This document shows, piece by piece, positions 50,721 through 59,844 of a stretch of 64,000 bases of DNA (the stretch's first letter is position 1; every line of letters starts with the position of its first letter). Under the pieces are notes generated by a model. It searched no databases. It was not told the DNA's origin and saw only the letters and a list, made by a program, of their open reading frames with translations. The position numbers and the translations under genes are program-made. The stretch spans positions 2,903,501 to 2,967,500 of the forward strand of contig NZ_CP045318.1 in NCBI RefSeq assembly GCF_009363255.1, in the 5' to 3' direction. The DNA is from Roseivivax sp. THAF197b (lineage in GTDB: Bacteria > Pseudomonadota > Alphaproteobacteria > Rhodobacterales > Rhodobacteraceae).

Positions 50721-51605
50721 TCACAGGCCGTTAACGGGCACTTTGAGCATCGGGTTCCCGTCGGCATCCGTCGGGACCTCGCCCGCGCGCATGTTCACCT
50801 GCAGGGACGGGATGATGAGCTTCGGCATGGCGAGCGTCGCATCCCGTTCGGTGCGGAAACGGACGAAATCCTCCTTCGTCTTGCCGCCGCCCACATGGAT
50901 GTTGTGCGCCTTCTCGTCGCCCACCGTGGTCTCCCACTGGATGTCACGCCCGTTCGGCCCGTAATCGTGACACATGAAGAGCCGCATCGCGTCGGGCAGC
51001 GCCAGCACCTTCTGGATGCTGTCGAAGAGCACGGCAGCATCTCCGCCGGGGAAATCGGCACGCGCCGATCCGCCATCCGGCATGAAGAGCGTATCGCCCA
51101 CGAAGGCCGCGTCGCCCATCACATGAACCATGCAGGCCGGCGTATGGCCGGGCGTGTACATGGCAAAGGCCTGCATGTTGCCGATCTGGTAAGTGTCGCC
51201 ATCCTCGAACAGCCGGTCGAACTGGCTGCCGTCGCGCTGGAACTCGGTGCCTTCGTTGAAGACCTTCCCGAACGTGTCCTGCACGACCATGATCTTCGAG
51301 CCGATGCCGATCTTGCCGCCCAGTTTTTCCTGAATGTAGGGCGCGGCCGACAGGTGGTCCGCATGGACATGCGTCTCGATGATCCATTCGAGCTTGAGGC
51401 CCTGCGCCTTGATCTGGCGGATCAGTTCATCCGCATGATCATAGGTGATCCGGCCCGCGGCGTAGTCGATATCCATCACGCTATCGACGATGGCGCATGC
51501 GGAAGAGGACGGGTCCTTGACGATATAGCTGATCGTGTTCGTGGCCTCGTCGAAAAAGGCCTGAACGTCGGGTTTGACGTCCATGTTGACGGGATAGGCG
51601 GTCAT
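50721..51605 (-). CDS. MBL-fold persulfide dioxygenase-like protein (ETHE1/Blh type)
   Basis: A 294-residue metallo-beta-lactamase-fold protein with the metal site HVHADH (residues 79-84), YTPGHTPACMVH, the FVGDTLFMPDGG segment and the ARADFPGG loop of the ETHE1/persulfide dioxygenase group. This enzyme oxidises glutathione persulfide to sulfite. GGAGGAG lies before the ATG. It stands beside the SQR fusion, whose persulfide product it would use. Confidence 0.8.
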   Translation of the reverse strand: MTAYPVNMDVKPDVQAFFDEATNTISYIVKDPSSSACAIVDSVMDIDYAAGRITYDHADELIRQIKAQGLKLEWIIETHVHADHLSAAPYIQEKLGGKIGIGSKIMVVQDTFGKVFNEGTEFQRDGSQFDRLFEDGDTYQIGNMQAFAMYTPGHTPACMVHVMGDAAFVGDTLFMPDGGSARADFPGGDAAVLFDSIQKVLALPDAMRLFMCHDYGPNGRDIQWETTVGDEKAHNIHVGGGKTKEDFVRFRTERDATLAMPKLIIPSLQVNMRAGEVPTDADGNPMLKVPVNGL

Positions 51606-51689
51606 GTTCGTATCTCCTCCGGGGGGCGTCCTGGGGTGGGCTGTGGCGGGCCGATCATCCTTGGGCGGACGATCGCGCGGCCCCGTGCC

Positions 51690-51899
51690 TCAGCAGTCGC
51701 GGCAGGTTTTCAGGCCGACGACGCTGTAAAGTGGGCAATTTCCGATGAGGGCCGTCAGCGTGAACACGGCCGCCACGATCAGCGCGCCCCAGAACAGGAT
51801 ACCCGCGCCGAGGACGTTTGTGCCCAGTGCCAGCACAACTAGAAGGGCCGCGAGGACCAACCGTGCGCCACGATCCAGTTTTCCCATATTCGTCATCAT
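51690..51899 (-). CDS. DUF2892 (YgaP-type) small membrane protein
   Basis: A 69-residue inner-membrane protein with two hydrophobic segments (RLVLAALLVVLALGTNVLGAG and FWGALIVAAVFTLTALIG) and a C-terminal CPLYSVVGLKTCRDC stretch with three cysteines. This is the DUF2892 family, also found fused to rhodanese in YgaP, which is usually next to sulfide-detoxification genes. GAAAGGA precedes the ATG. It is second in the operon after the Crp/Fnr gene. Confidence 0.8.
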   Translation of the reverse strand: MMTNMGKLDRGARLVLAALLVVLALGTNVLGAGILFWGALIVAAVFTLTALIGNCPLYSVVGLKTCRDC

Positions 51900-51947
51900 G
51901 TCGAAGTCCTTTCAGAATCATTTGAACCGTTTTCGCACGGGATGGCG

Positions 51948-51980
51948 CGATCCTTCGGTGACTTGGTCACCGAAGGATCG
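51948..51980. repeat. Long perfect inverted repeat between Crp/Fnr gene and DUF2892
   Basis: CGATCCTTCGGTGAC and its exact complement GTCACCGAAGGATCG (15-bp arms) stand around TTG. No T-run follows on the minus strand. The inner part CGGTGAC-N3-GTCACCG occurs again at 59881-59897. It can be a transcript end-structure or a binding site in front of DUF2892. Confidence 0.6.
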
Positions 51981-52001
51981 GCCGGTGTGGAAAAGGGCCG
52001 C

Positions 52002-52676
52002 TCAATGCGCTCCGCCCGCGGATTTCACCAGACGGCTCAGACCTTCGCGGCCCGTCAGGCGCAGCTCTCCGCGTGCCTGTTCGACCCAGCCGCGCCGCTG
52101 GAATTCGGACAATGTGCGCGAGATGACCTCCCGCGCGGTACCAAGCTCGGTGCCGAGCATCGCGTGGGTCGCATGCACGACATCGGCGTCATCCGCGAGT
52201 TCCAGGAGCCGCGAGGCCAGACGCACATCCATGCGCTGAAAGACGATATCGTCGATCAGGGTGAACAGGTCGGTGATCCGGCGCGAATAGGCGGTGAAGA
52301 CAAACTCACGGAAGACAGGCGACTTGGCCACGAGGTCGTCGAAGATCTTGCGCGGGATCGCAGCCGCCGTGACCTCCGTCTCCGTAGTGCCTTCGGCGGA
52401 ATATTCCTCGAAGGCCAGCATGCAGGCCGTGGTCAGCACGCAGCTTTCACCCGCATGCACCCGGTAGAGGAACACCTCGCGTCCGGTTTCGGATTTCTGC
52501 TGGACCCGCACGGTCCCGTCGAGAAGCAGCCAGAGATTGTCGGCGGTCTGGCCCGGCGCGAATATCTGGGTCCCGCGCGGAACCGAAACGATCTGGCTTC
52601 CGGCTTCCAGTTCCGCGCGGATGTCATCTGGCAGGCGGCTCAACCCGCTGAACTTGTCTATCCATGACGTGTTCAT
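52002..52676 (-). CDS. Crp/Fnr-family transcription regulator
   Basis: The ATG at 52676, with GGAGG eight bases upstream, gives 224 residues. The N-terminal cyclic-nucleotide-type fold (IFAPGQTADNLWLLLDGTVRV, FLYRVHAGESCVLTTACML) lacks the N-terminal cysteine cluster of Fnr. A C-terminal HTH (TELGTAREVISRTLSEFQRRG) follows. The effector is not evident; the two adjacent cysteines in ESCVLTTAC could sense sulfane sulfur or redox state. It stands at the head of the sulfide-oxidation genes and likely controls them. Confidence 0.8.
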   Translation of the reverse strand: MNTSWIDKFSGLSRLPDDIRAELEAGSQIVSVPRGTQIFAPGQTADNLWLLLDGTVRVQQKSETGREVFLYRVHAGESCVLTTACMLAFEEYSAEGTTETEVTAAAIPRKIFDDLVAKSPVFREFVFTAYSRRITDLFTLIDDIVFQRMDVRLASRLLELADDADVVHATHAMLGTELGTAREVISRTLSEFQRRGWVEQARGELRLTGREGLSRLVKSAGGAH

Positions 52677-52744
52677 GTCATTGACCTCCGAAGATATGGG
52701 AAGGGCGTGTCGCGATGATGCGCCGACCGCGACACGCGAGAAGG

Positions 52745-53416
52745 TCAGAGCGACCGGGTCGAGAAATACCAATCCTTCGTCTCGAAGCCCTCCGCCATCC
52801 GGGCCTCGGCGGCATCCGCCGTCTGGGGCGTCGGCACGATCACATCCTGACCGGGCTGCCAGTTCTCCGGCGTTGCCACCTTGTGCGCATCCGAGGTCTG
52901 CAGCGCTTTGACGAGACGGACGAATTCATCGACCGAGCGGCCATTGGTCATCGGGTAATAGACCATCGCCCGCAGGATGCCGTCGGGGTCGATGATGAAG
53001 GTGGCCCGCACCGCCTGCGTGTCGGAGGCGCCGGGCTGGATCATGCCGAAGGCCTGCGCGACCTTCATGTCGAGATCCGCGATGATCGGGAACGGGATAT
53101 CGACACCGAAGGTCTCCTTGATCGACCGCATCCAGGCGATATGCGCGTAATGGCTGTCGATCGAGAGGCCCAGAAGCTCCGTGTCGATTGCGGCGAATTC
53201 CTCCGCGCGCTCCGCGAAGGCCACGAACTCCGTGGTGCAGACCGGCGTGAAATCAGCCGGATGCGAGAAGAGGATCAGCCACTTGCCCTTGTAATCGGCC
53301 AGCGTCTTGCGGCCATCGGTGGTCAGCGCATCAAAGGCGGGCGCGGGCTCGTTCAGTCGCGGAAACCCGACGGGCTGGGCCATGTTTTCGGCGGCGGGGG
53401 TCGTGTGGGCGTTCAT
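52745..53416 (-). CDS. Peroxiredoxin, 1-Cys (Prx6) type
   Basis: Start at the ATG at 53416 (GGAG seven bases upstream), giving 223 residues. The peroxidatic Cys60 lies in DFTPVCTTE; no second cysteine is seen, so it is 1-Cys. AGFKVSQ-type motifs are replaced by the WLILFSHPAD and LLGLSIDSHYAHIAWM segments of the Prx6 class. It reduces hydrogen peroxide, organic peroxides and possibly persulfides. It is divergent from the OxyR-like gene and so probably its target. Confidence 0.85.
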   Translation of the reverse strand: MNAHTTPAAENMAQPVGFPRLNEPAPAFDALTTDGRKTLADYKGKWLILFSHPADFTPVCTTEFVAFAERAEEFAAIDTELLGLSIDSHYAHIAWMRSIKETFGVDIPFPIIADLDMKVAQAFGMIQPGASDTQAVRATFIIDPDGILRAMVYYPMTNGRSVDEFVRLVKALQTSDAHKVATPENWQPGQDVIVPTPQTADAAEARMAEGFETKDWYFSTRSL

Positions 53417-53516
53417 GTTCAAACTCCTTCATGAGTGTCTGAACAGAAGGTACGCCGCGCAGGCATATCTGTGAAATTGATTGTACCGCTGCTCGTTATT
53501 CAATAAACCGATCACC

Positions 53517-54434
53517 ATGACCACCCTGCGCCAGCTTCGCTTTCTTGTCGCGCTCGACGACGCCCAGAACTTCTCCCGCGCGGCGGAGATATGTCACGTC
53601 ACGCAATCCACGCTGTCGACGGGCCTGAAAGAGCTTGAGGCGCGGCTTGGCACGCAGGTGGCCGAGCGCACGAAGCAATCCGTTCTGATGACGCCTGTGG
53701 GCCGCGATCTGGCGGAACGGGCGCGCAGCATCCTGGCCGAGGTGCAGGATTTCGAAGATCGCGCCCATCAGGAACACGCGGCGGGCGCCACCGCGTTGCG
53801 CATGGGCACGATTCCGACCGTGGGCCCCTACCTGATGCCCCGGGCGATGCCCCGACTGCGGCAGGCCTTGCCCGACACCAAGTTCTATCTGCGCGAAGAA
53901 CTCACGGACCGGCTGGTCGAGGGATTGCTCGAAGGGCGTCTCGACCTCTTGTTGATCGCGCTGCCACATCCCCTGCCCGCCCAGATCGAGACGGACGTGC
54001 TGTTCTCGGACGGGTATTGGCTGGCCACACCGAAGGACCACGCGCTCGGCAATCGCGACAGCGTCGGCGCCGAGGATCTGGCCAATCGCGAATTGCTCCT
54101 TCTGGAAAAGGGCCATTGCCTGCAACGGCATGCGCTCTCCAGCTTCTCAGGCATCGATCTCGGGGAGGACGAAAGCTTCTCGGCCACCAGCCTGTCCACG
54201 CTCGTGGCGATGGTGGAAGAGGATCTGGGCATCACGCTGCTGCCGAAGCTCGCGGTCGATGGTGGCATCTCCAAGGGGCACAAGCTGCATCTGGGGGATG
54301 TGGAAGGCGCGCGTCCGCGGCAGGTGGCGCTCGCTTGGCGGAAGAGTTCCCCGAACGCGGCGCTGTTTCAGACGGTCGCCAAATGCCTGAGCGACGCGCG
54401 GGCGGAGCTGGAACACGCCGCCGCACCGGTTTGA
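53517..54434 (+). CDS. OxyR-like LysR regulator lacking the second redox cysteine
   Basis: The ATG at 53517 gives 305 residues. An N-terminal winged helix (TLRQLRFLVALDDAQNFSRA) is followed by the OxyR effector domain. In the redox loop only the first cysteine is present (LLLEKGHCLQRHALSSF, Cys201); nine residues on, where OxyR has its partner cysteine, there is Phe210. It is divergent from the peroxiredoxin gene. It may work as a one-cysteine sensor, for example through sulfenic acid or persulfide. Confidence 0.8.
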   Translation: MTTLRQLRFLVALDDAQNFSRAAEICHVTQSTLSTGLKELEARLGTQVAERTKQSVLMTPVGRDLAERARSILAEVQDFEDRAHQEHAAGATALRMGTIPTVGPYLMPRAMPRLRQALPDTKFYLREELTDRLVEGLLEGRLDLLLIALPHPLPAQIETDVLFSDGYWLATPKDHALGNRDSVGAEDLANRELLLLEKGHCLQRHALSSFSGIDLGEDESFSATSLSTLVAMVEEDLGITLLPKLAVDGGISKGHKLHLGDVEGARPRQVALAWRKSSPNAALFQTVAKCLSDARAELEHAAAPV

Positions 54435-54456
54435 CCGGCGCGGCAGCTGTCACGGC

Positions 54457-54891
54457 TCAGAACGACAGGACGCGCGCATCGGGCGCCATCAGCCGTGCGG
54501 CCATTTCGGCGGGATCCGCGACACCCACGCCCTCCAGCAGGACGGATTGGTCCTCCCCGCTTCCCGGCAGATAGATCGCGCACACCTCGATTGTCGCGCC
54601 GGTGTTCGCCTGGATCATCTGCATCAGACCTTGCGGGCTCATGTCGCGCGGCGGCTGGCCTGCCGTGGCGGTCTCAGGCGCGTCCTGCAGCGCAAGATCG
54701 CCTGCGGGGCCGCACAAGAGGATATGCGCCTCGACGCCTTGCTGGGCCGCCTGCATCGTCAGCACCATCGACATCAGCTGAGTCTGCGGATCGGGCGAGG
54801 TCACGACGGTGACCACCTTGGCAGGGCCTTCAGCGAAAGCGGAAACCGCGGAGGCTGCAACGAATACGGCGGAAAGCAGAAGTTTCTTCAT
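54457..54891 (-). CDS. Exported DsrE-like protein
   Basis: A 144-residue protein with a signal peptide (MKKLLLSAVFVAASAVSAFA). The mature part has the DsrE/DsrF-like pattern (KVVTVVTSPDPQTQLMSMVL, EAHILLCGPAGDLAL) with two cysteines (ILLCGPAG, IEVCAIY) in positions typical of sulfur-carrier or binding members. It is periplasmic and lies downstream of the small membrane protein gene, 164 bp away, at the end of the cyd-SQR run. Confidence 0.65.
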   Translation of the reverse strand: MKKLLLSAVFVAASAVSAFAEGPAKVVTVVTSPDPQTQLMSMVLTMQAAQQGVEAHILLCGPAGDLALQDAPETATAGQPPRDMSPQGLMQMIQANTGATIEVCAIYLPGSGEDQSVLLEGVGVADPAEMAARLMAPDARVLSF

Positions 54892-55055
54892 GGGTCATGT
54901 CCTTTGGTTCAGAATGTGTTCGGGTTGGCGGATATCCCCGGCAAGGGCGGCACGGTGCGCGCGACGCCCCGGCATGGGAATGGTGGTGGCAGGCAGGCCG
55001 AGCTGGAGGGGACGTGCCAAGCGAGAGGCGCGATCCCCTGTCGCCCTTGCCGCTG

Positions 55056-55424
55056 TCATCGGTCGGTCGCACCGGTTGTGCGTTTGGTCCGCAGGAGCGA
55101 TTCCAGCACGTAGACGAGGATCGCCATCCCGACGGCGCCCATCGCGCCGATGCCGAGAAAGACGATCAGGTCCACCGGCCCGCCCAGGTCGCTGAGGTGG
55201 GATTGCGTCATCACCATCACGAACCAGACGGCCAGCACAGCGCCAAGAGGCATCGACAATTGCGCAATCAGAAACTTGCGCCAACTCACCGCGCGGTCGC
55301 GCACCAGCACGTAAAGATAGGCCAGCGTCACAAGCAGGGCGGCGGCCACCATGGCCCAGAACAGGCCGCGTCCGAAGATCTCCTCGAAGACGGCGATCAG
55401 GGTTCCGAATGTCATGTCTTTCAT
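55056..55424 (-). CDS. Small membrane protein, DUF5368-like
   Basis: A 122-residue protein with four or so hydrophobic segments (LFWAMVAAALLVTLAYLYVLV, LIAQLSMPLGAVLAVWFVMVM, LIVFLGIGAMGAVGMAILVYV). It follows the exported SQR gene by 12 bp. I associate it with DUF5368, which I recall next to SQR genes in Rhodobacteraceae, but that is from memory. It may anchor the exported SQR to the membrane or quinone pool. Confidence 0.6.
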   Translation of the reverse strand: MKDMTFGTLIAVFEEIFGRGLFWAMVAAALLVTLAYLYVLVRDRAVSWRKFLIAQLSMPLGAVLAVWFVMVMTQSHLSDLGGPVDLIVFLGIGAMGAVGMAILVYVLESLLRTKRTTGATDR

Positions 55425-55436
55425 GGCGATGTCTCC

Positions 55437-56735
55437 TCAGGCCCGGCCGCGCAGCATGGCGTTGTAGGTGGCCTTGAGCGCCACCTCCTTCATGAGCCAG
55501 CTGATCCAGAGTTCCTCGAGCGGAGCGATCATGCCCGGGAACGACGGCACGAGGTTGTCGTGGTAATCGAACTCCACCAGCATCGCGCGGCCGATCCGGG
55601 TGATCAGCGGGCAGGAGGTGTAGCCGTCATAGGTCTCCGGGCTTTCGCGTCCCTCGATCGCTGCGACGATGTGATCCTCGACCACCGGCACCTGCCATTT
55701 GACTGACGCCGCGGTCTTGCCCTTGGGCACGCCCGCCACGTCTCCCAGCGCGAATATCTCGGGGTATCGGAGGTGCTGCAGCGTGGCCATATCGGCCTCG
55801 ACCCAGCCCTGATCGGTCCATTTGTCGGCCCAGGCGAGCCCCGATTGCACCACGAAGTCCGGCGCGCGTTGCGGCGGGATCACGTGGATATAGTCGTAAT
55901 CCACCTCCTCGGAGCCGGTCGCGGTCGCGAAAGTCGCGCGCCTCGCACCCGCGTCGATGGCGGTCAGCGTCGCGTTCATCAGGCTGTCGATGCCGCGATC
56001 CTCGAACAACATCCGCACCTTTTCGGCCACGATGGGCACCCCGAAAAGCGCGCTTTGCGGCGCGGCATAAAGCATGTTCATGCGCCCCGCATTGCCTGCC
56101 CGCCGGGCGATGTCGTCGATGAGGAACGTGTGCTTGAGCGGCGCGCCCGCGCATTTCATCTCCGTCACGGGCCGTGTGAAGAGGCCCGTGCCGCCCTCTT
56201 CGGTGAAGCGGCGCGCCGCGTCCCATGTGCGCGCGGCATGATCCGGCCCGGCATAAAGCGCGCCGATCCCGTTCTTGCCGACCATGTCGAGGCTGAACCC
56301 CTCTATCGCATCGTGATCGAGGACCAGCCCGGGCGCCACGACCAGCCAGTCATAGGCCAGGGAGGCGCCGCTTTCCGTCTCGACGATCTTGGCCTCGGGA
56401 TCGACGGCGGCCACGCGCTCGCGCAGCCAGGTCACGCCATCGGGCAACCATTGCCCGGTCTGCGAGACCACGTAATCCGCGGGCTTCAACCCGGCGGCGA
56501 CCAGCGAAAGACCGGGCTGATAGAGATGCTCCTGCCGCGGATTGATCAAGGTGATCTCCGCCCCGTCGAGCCTGCGGACCACCCGGTTGGCCAGGGCCGT
56601 CCCGCCGGCACCTGCGCCGATGATAACGATCTTCGCGGATGTGCGGGTCGGCGCGGCTGCGGCGTCATTGGCACGCACCAATGTTGCCGCGGCACCGCCC
56701 GCCAATGCGGTTGTCAGAAAATGTCGTCTGTCCAT
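55437..56735 (-). CDS. Tat-exported sulfide:quinone oxidoreductase / FccB-like flavoprotein
   Basis: The ATG at 56735 (GAGGGGG upstream) gives 432 residues with a Tat signal (MDRRHFLTTALAGGAAATL). After it comes an FAD-binding Rossmann fold (IVIIGAGAGGTALANR), and two cysteines in KCAGAP and TSCPL stand where SQR forms its polysulfide bridge. It belongs to the SQR/FccB-type group, and its signal shows it works in the periplasm. It lies after cydX (46 bp) and before a small membrane protein, so it is probably transcribed with cytochrome bd. Confidence 0.8.
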   Translation of the reverse strand: MDRRHFLTTALAGGAAATLVRANDAAAAPTRTSAKIVIIGAGAGGTALANRVVRRLDGAEITLINPRQEHLYQPGLSLVAAGLKPADYVVSQTGQWLPDGVTWLRERVAAVDPEAKIVETESGASLAYDWLVVAPGLVLDHDAIEGFSLDMVGKNGIGALYAGPDHAARTWDAARRFTEEGGTGLFTRPVTEMKCAGAPLKHTFLIDDIARRAGNAGRMNMLYAAPQSALFGVPIVAEKVRMLFEDRGIDSLMNATLTAIDAGARRATFATATGSEEVDYDYIHVIPPQRAPDFVVQSGLAWADKWTDQGWVEADMATLQHLRYPEIFALGDVAGVPKGKTAASVKWQVPVVEDHIVAAIEGRESPETYDGYTSCPLITRIGRAMLVEFDYHDNLVPSFPGMIAPLEELWISWLMKEVALKATYNAMLRGRA

Positions 56736-56781
56736 GATGTCCCCCTCGGGCGAAAGCGCCGACCCGGCGCTGCGGGTGCCG

Positions 56782-56922
56782 CTATTCCCCGACGACGACC
56801 GGTGTGCGGTCATCGTCTTCCTCGGCAAGTTTGCGATCGCGCTGCAGCTCCAGCCACATGGCGTTCATGACGGCGAAGATCGCGGCGAGCGGGAGGCCGA
56901 GCAGCCAGGCGAAATACCACAT
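56782..56922 (-). CDS. cydX: Cytochrome bd subunit X
   Basis: A 46-residue single-pass protein: MWYFAWLLGLPLAAIFAVMN and an acidic C-terminal tail (KLAEEDDD). This is the CydX pattern (MWYFAWILG). AGGAT lies eight bases before the ATG; the frame continues upstream without real coding. CydX stabilises the bd oxidase. It lies 14 bp after cydB. Confidence 0.85.
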   Translation of the reverse strand: MWYFAWLLGLPLAAIFAVMNAMWLELQRDRKLAEEDDDRTPVVVGE

Positions 56923-56936
56923 TGCGGTATCCTTTC

Positions 56937-58100
56937 TCAGTAAACGGTATCGGAATTGCCGGTGATATCCGCCTCGGTGACCTTGCCCCAGAGCACCTTG
57001 TAGACCCATGCGGTGTACATCAGGATCAGGGGCATGAAGATCACCGTGCAGACCAGCATGATGAACAGGGTCTGATGCGAGCTCGACGCGTCCCACACGG
57101 TCAGCGAGCTGTTCGGATCGATGGTCGATGGCAGGATGAACGGGAACATCGTCAGGCCCACCGATGCGATGACCCCGGCAATGCCCATCTTGGACCAGAG
57201 CAGGGTCGAGACCTCACGCCCCGCCACCAGCCCCCGCACGGCGAGCGCCATGCCGACAAACCCCATCACCGGCGCGATCACGATCCACGGACGCGCGCCA
57301 TAGGCGTCAAGCCAAGACCCGCCACGGGCCACCTCCGAATAAAGCGGGTTCGAGGGACCATCGGTCACCACTTCGCCCACCAGCGCGAAGCCGTCGATGC
57401 CGAAGGCCAGCCACAGACCCGCAAGCGCATATCCCGCCATGGCGACCAGTCCGGCCAGGGTTCCGATCCGCCGCGCGCGGTTGGCGATGAGGCCTTCGGA
57501 TTTGAGGCTCAACCAGGCCGCGCCGTGCATCAGCAGCATCGACAGCGACACCAGCCCGACCAGTAGCGCGAAGGGTCGCAGAAGTCCCAAGAACTTCATC
57601 AAAACATTGCCGTCATAGCGCGGCATCAGCATGTCGGTCAGGTGAAACGGCACGCCCAGAAGCACATTGCCCACGGCCACGCCGAACAACAGGGCCGGCA
57701 CGGCACCGCCTGCAAACAGCGCCCAGTCCCAGCTGTTGCGCCAGGTGGCAGCATCGCGCTTCGAGCGGTACTTGAAGGCCACGGGGCGCACGATCAATGC
57801 TGCCAGCACCACGAACATCGCCAGGTAGAAGCCCGAGAAGCTGACCGCGTAGAGCGGGGGCCAGGCGGCAAAGATCGCGCCACCTCCGAGGATGAACCAC
57901 ACCTGGTTGCCCTCCCAGACCGGGCCGACCGTGTTGATGACGACCCGGCGCTCCACATCCGACTTGGCGACGAAGGGCAGGAGCGCCCCCACCCCCATGT
58001 CGAAGCCGTCCGTCAATGCGAAGCCGATCAGCAGCACGCCCAGAAGGGCCCACCAGATCACGCGCAAGGTTGCATAATCGATAAGTTCGAAAAGGATCAT
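56937..58100 (-). CDS. cydB: Cytochrome bd ubiquinol oxidase subunit II
   Basis: A 387-residue membrane protein with about eight hydrophobic segments. The start LIDYATLRVIWWALLGVLL, the GFALTDGFDMGVG motif and the VWEGNQVWFILGGGAIFAAWP segment are conserved in CydB. The gene begins 5 bp after cydA and is followed by cydX. CydB has no haem but holds a ubiquinone in related structures. Confidence 0.9.
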   Translation of the reverse strand: MILFELIDYATLRVIWWALLGVLLIGFALTDGFDMGVGALLPFVAKSDVERRVVINTVGPVWEGNQVWFILGGGAIFAAWPPLYAVSFSGFYLAMFVVLAALIVRPVAFKYRSKRDAATWRNSWDWALFAGGAVPALLFGVAVGNVLLGVPFHLTDMLMPRYDGNVLMKFLGLLRPFALLVGLVSLSMLLMHGAAWLSLKSEGLIANRARRIGTLAGLVAMAGYALAGLWLAFGIDGFALVGEVVTDGPSNPLYSEVARGGSWLDAYGARPWIVIAPVMGFVGMALAVRGLVAGREVSTLLWSKMGIAGVIASVGLTMFPFILPSTIDPNSSLTVWDASSSHQTLFIMLVCTVIFMPLILMYTAWVYKVLWGKVTEADITGNSDTVY

Positions 58101-58105
58101 CTGTC

Positions 58106-59773
58106 TTACTCCGCAGGGGTTGCGCTTGCGCCGGGGACCACGTCGTCCAGGGCAGAGGCGGCGCGCGCTCCGGCCGGGGCGAAGGGCCCCTTGCCGTCAT
58201 GGGTGCGCAGGCGATGTTCGTGGCGGGCATTCCATGCCTCGGTTTCCGCGACATCCTGGAACGGGCCCTTGCGGATGTATTTCAGCATCAGCCCCATCTC
58301 GACGATGAAGAGGATCGTGTAGAAGAGCATGAAGCCCGCAAGGGTGATCAGCAGATCGGCGACGCTCAGATGGCTCGCGGACAGGGCCGTCGGCAGCACG
58401 CCATCCACGGTCCAGGGCTGACGCCCGAACTCGGCCACGAACCAGCCCAGCTCCGCCGCGATCCAGGGCATCGGGATCGCGAACACGGCTCCCCAGAGCG
58501 CCCAGCGCGGATATGTCTGGCCCTTGAAGGACGAGCGGTAGAAGAAATAGAGCATCACCGCGATGAACGCGAAGCCCAGCCCCACCATCAGCCGGAACGC
58601 CCAGAAGAGCGGCGCTACGGTCGGCACGGTATCCTCGGCGGCCTGCGCGATCTGCGCCGGTGTCGCCTCGCGCGGGTCGTCGACGTACCGCAACAGCAGG
58701 TAGGCAAAGCCCAGATCGCCGGAATGCTCCTCGAAGGTGGCGCGCACCTCTTCGGGCGTGGCGTCCCGCGCCTCCCGGATGGTCTGCAGCGCGTCATAGG
58801 CGATGATGCCGCGTTCGACCTTGGTCTTCGCCTCTGCAACCAGATCGTTGATGCCCGGAATTTCCTGCGTCAGCGACCGGGTGCCGATGATGCCCATCGC
58901 CCAAGGGATATGGACCGCGTAATGCGTCTCGCGCGCCTCCTGATCGGGGAAACCGACCGCCGTGAAGGAGGCAGGCGCTGCTTCGGTCTCCCACATGGCC
59001 TCGATCGCGGCCAGTTTCATCTTCTGGGTGTGGCTCGCGGAATAACCCGATTCATCGCCAAGAACGACGACCGACAAGGCGGCGGCCAGACCGAAGGCGG
59101 CCGCGACCGTGATCGACCGGCGCGCCAGCTCGACATGACGGCTTTTCAGCAGGTACCAGGCCGACACGCCCAGCACGAAGACCGAGGCCGTCACGTATCC
59201 CGCAGACACGGTGTGGACGAATTTCGCCTGCGCGACCTCGTTGAACAGCACATCGAAGAACGATGTCATCTCCATCCGCATCGTGTCGGGATTGAACTCG
59301 GCCCCGACCGGGTTCTGCATCCAGCCATTGGCGATCAGGATCCACAGCGCCGAGAAGTTCGACCCCAGCGCCACGAGCCACGCGACCGTCAGGTGCTGCA
59401 CCCGGCTCAGCTTGTCCCAGCCGAAAAAGAACAGCCCCACGAAGGTTGCCTCGAGGAAGAAGGCCATCAGCCCCTCGATGGCGAGCGGCGCACCGAAGAT
59501 GTCGCCCACGTAATGGCTGTAATAGCTCCAGTTCATCCCGAACTGGAATTCCATGGTAATGCCGGTGGCGACGCCGAGCACGAAGTTGATCCCGAACAGC
59601 GTGCCCCAGAACTTCGTCATCTGCCGCCAGATCGGGCGGCCCGTCATCACGTAGACGGTCTCCATGATCGCGACGATGATCGACAGACCCAATGTCAGCG
59701 GCACGAAAAGAAAGTGATACATCGCTGTCATTGCGAATTGCAGGCGTGACAGCTCTACGACATCCAGCTCCAT
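58106..59773 (-). CDS. cydA: Cytochrome bd ubiquinol oxidase subunit I
   Basis: The ATG at 59773 (GGAGG upstream) gives 555 residues. CydA signatures seen: LSRLQFAMTAMYHFLFVPLT with a haem ligand His near residue 20, GLFFFGWDKLSR, SALWILIANGWMQNPVG, and the Q-loop region KLAAIEAMWETEAAPA-type with the quinol-site Lys and Glu. It receives electrons from ubiquinol and reduces oxygen with high affinity; it is tolerant of sulfide. It lies 71 bp downstream of cydC. Confidence 0.9.
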   Translation of the reverse strand: MELDVVELSRLQFAMTAMYHFLFVPLTLGLSIIVAIMETVYVMTGRPIWRQMTKFWGTLFGINFVLGVATGITMEFQFGMNWSYYSHYVGDIFGAPLAIEGLMAFFLEATFVGLFFFGWDKLSRVQHLTVAWLVALGSNFSALWILIANGWMQNPVGAEFNPDTMRMEMTSFFDVLFNEVAQAKFVHTVSAGYVTASVFVLGVSAWYLLKSRHVELARRSITVAAAFGLAAALSVVVLGDESGYSASHTQKMKLAAIEAMWETEAAPASFTAVGFPDQEARETHYAVHIPWAMGIIGTRSLTQEIPGINDLVAEAKTKVERGIIAYDALQTIREARDATPEEVRATFEEHSGDLGFAYLLLRYVDDPREATPAQIAQAAEDTVPTVAPLFWAFRLMVGLGFAFIAVMLYFFYRSSFKGQTYPRWALWGAVFAIPMPWIAAELGWFVAEFGRQPWTVDGVLPTALSASHLSVADLLITLAGFMLFYTILFIVEMGLMLKYIRKGPFQDVAETEAWNARHEHRLRTHDGKGPFAPAGARAASALDDVVPGASATPAE

Positions 59774-59844
59774 CTGAGCCCTCCTGAGGTTCGGCGGCAC
59801 GGGGGCGCGGGTCGTGACAGGACCGGCCTTGGTGCCGCGATTCT

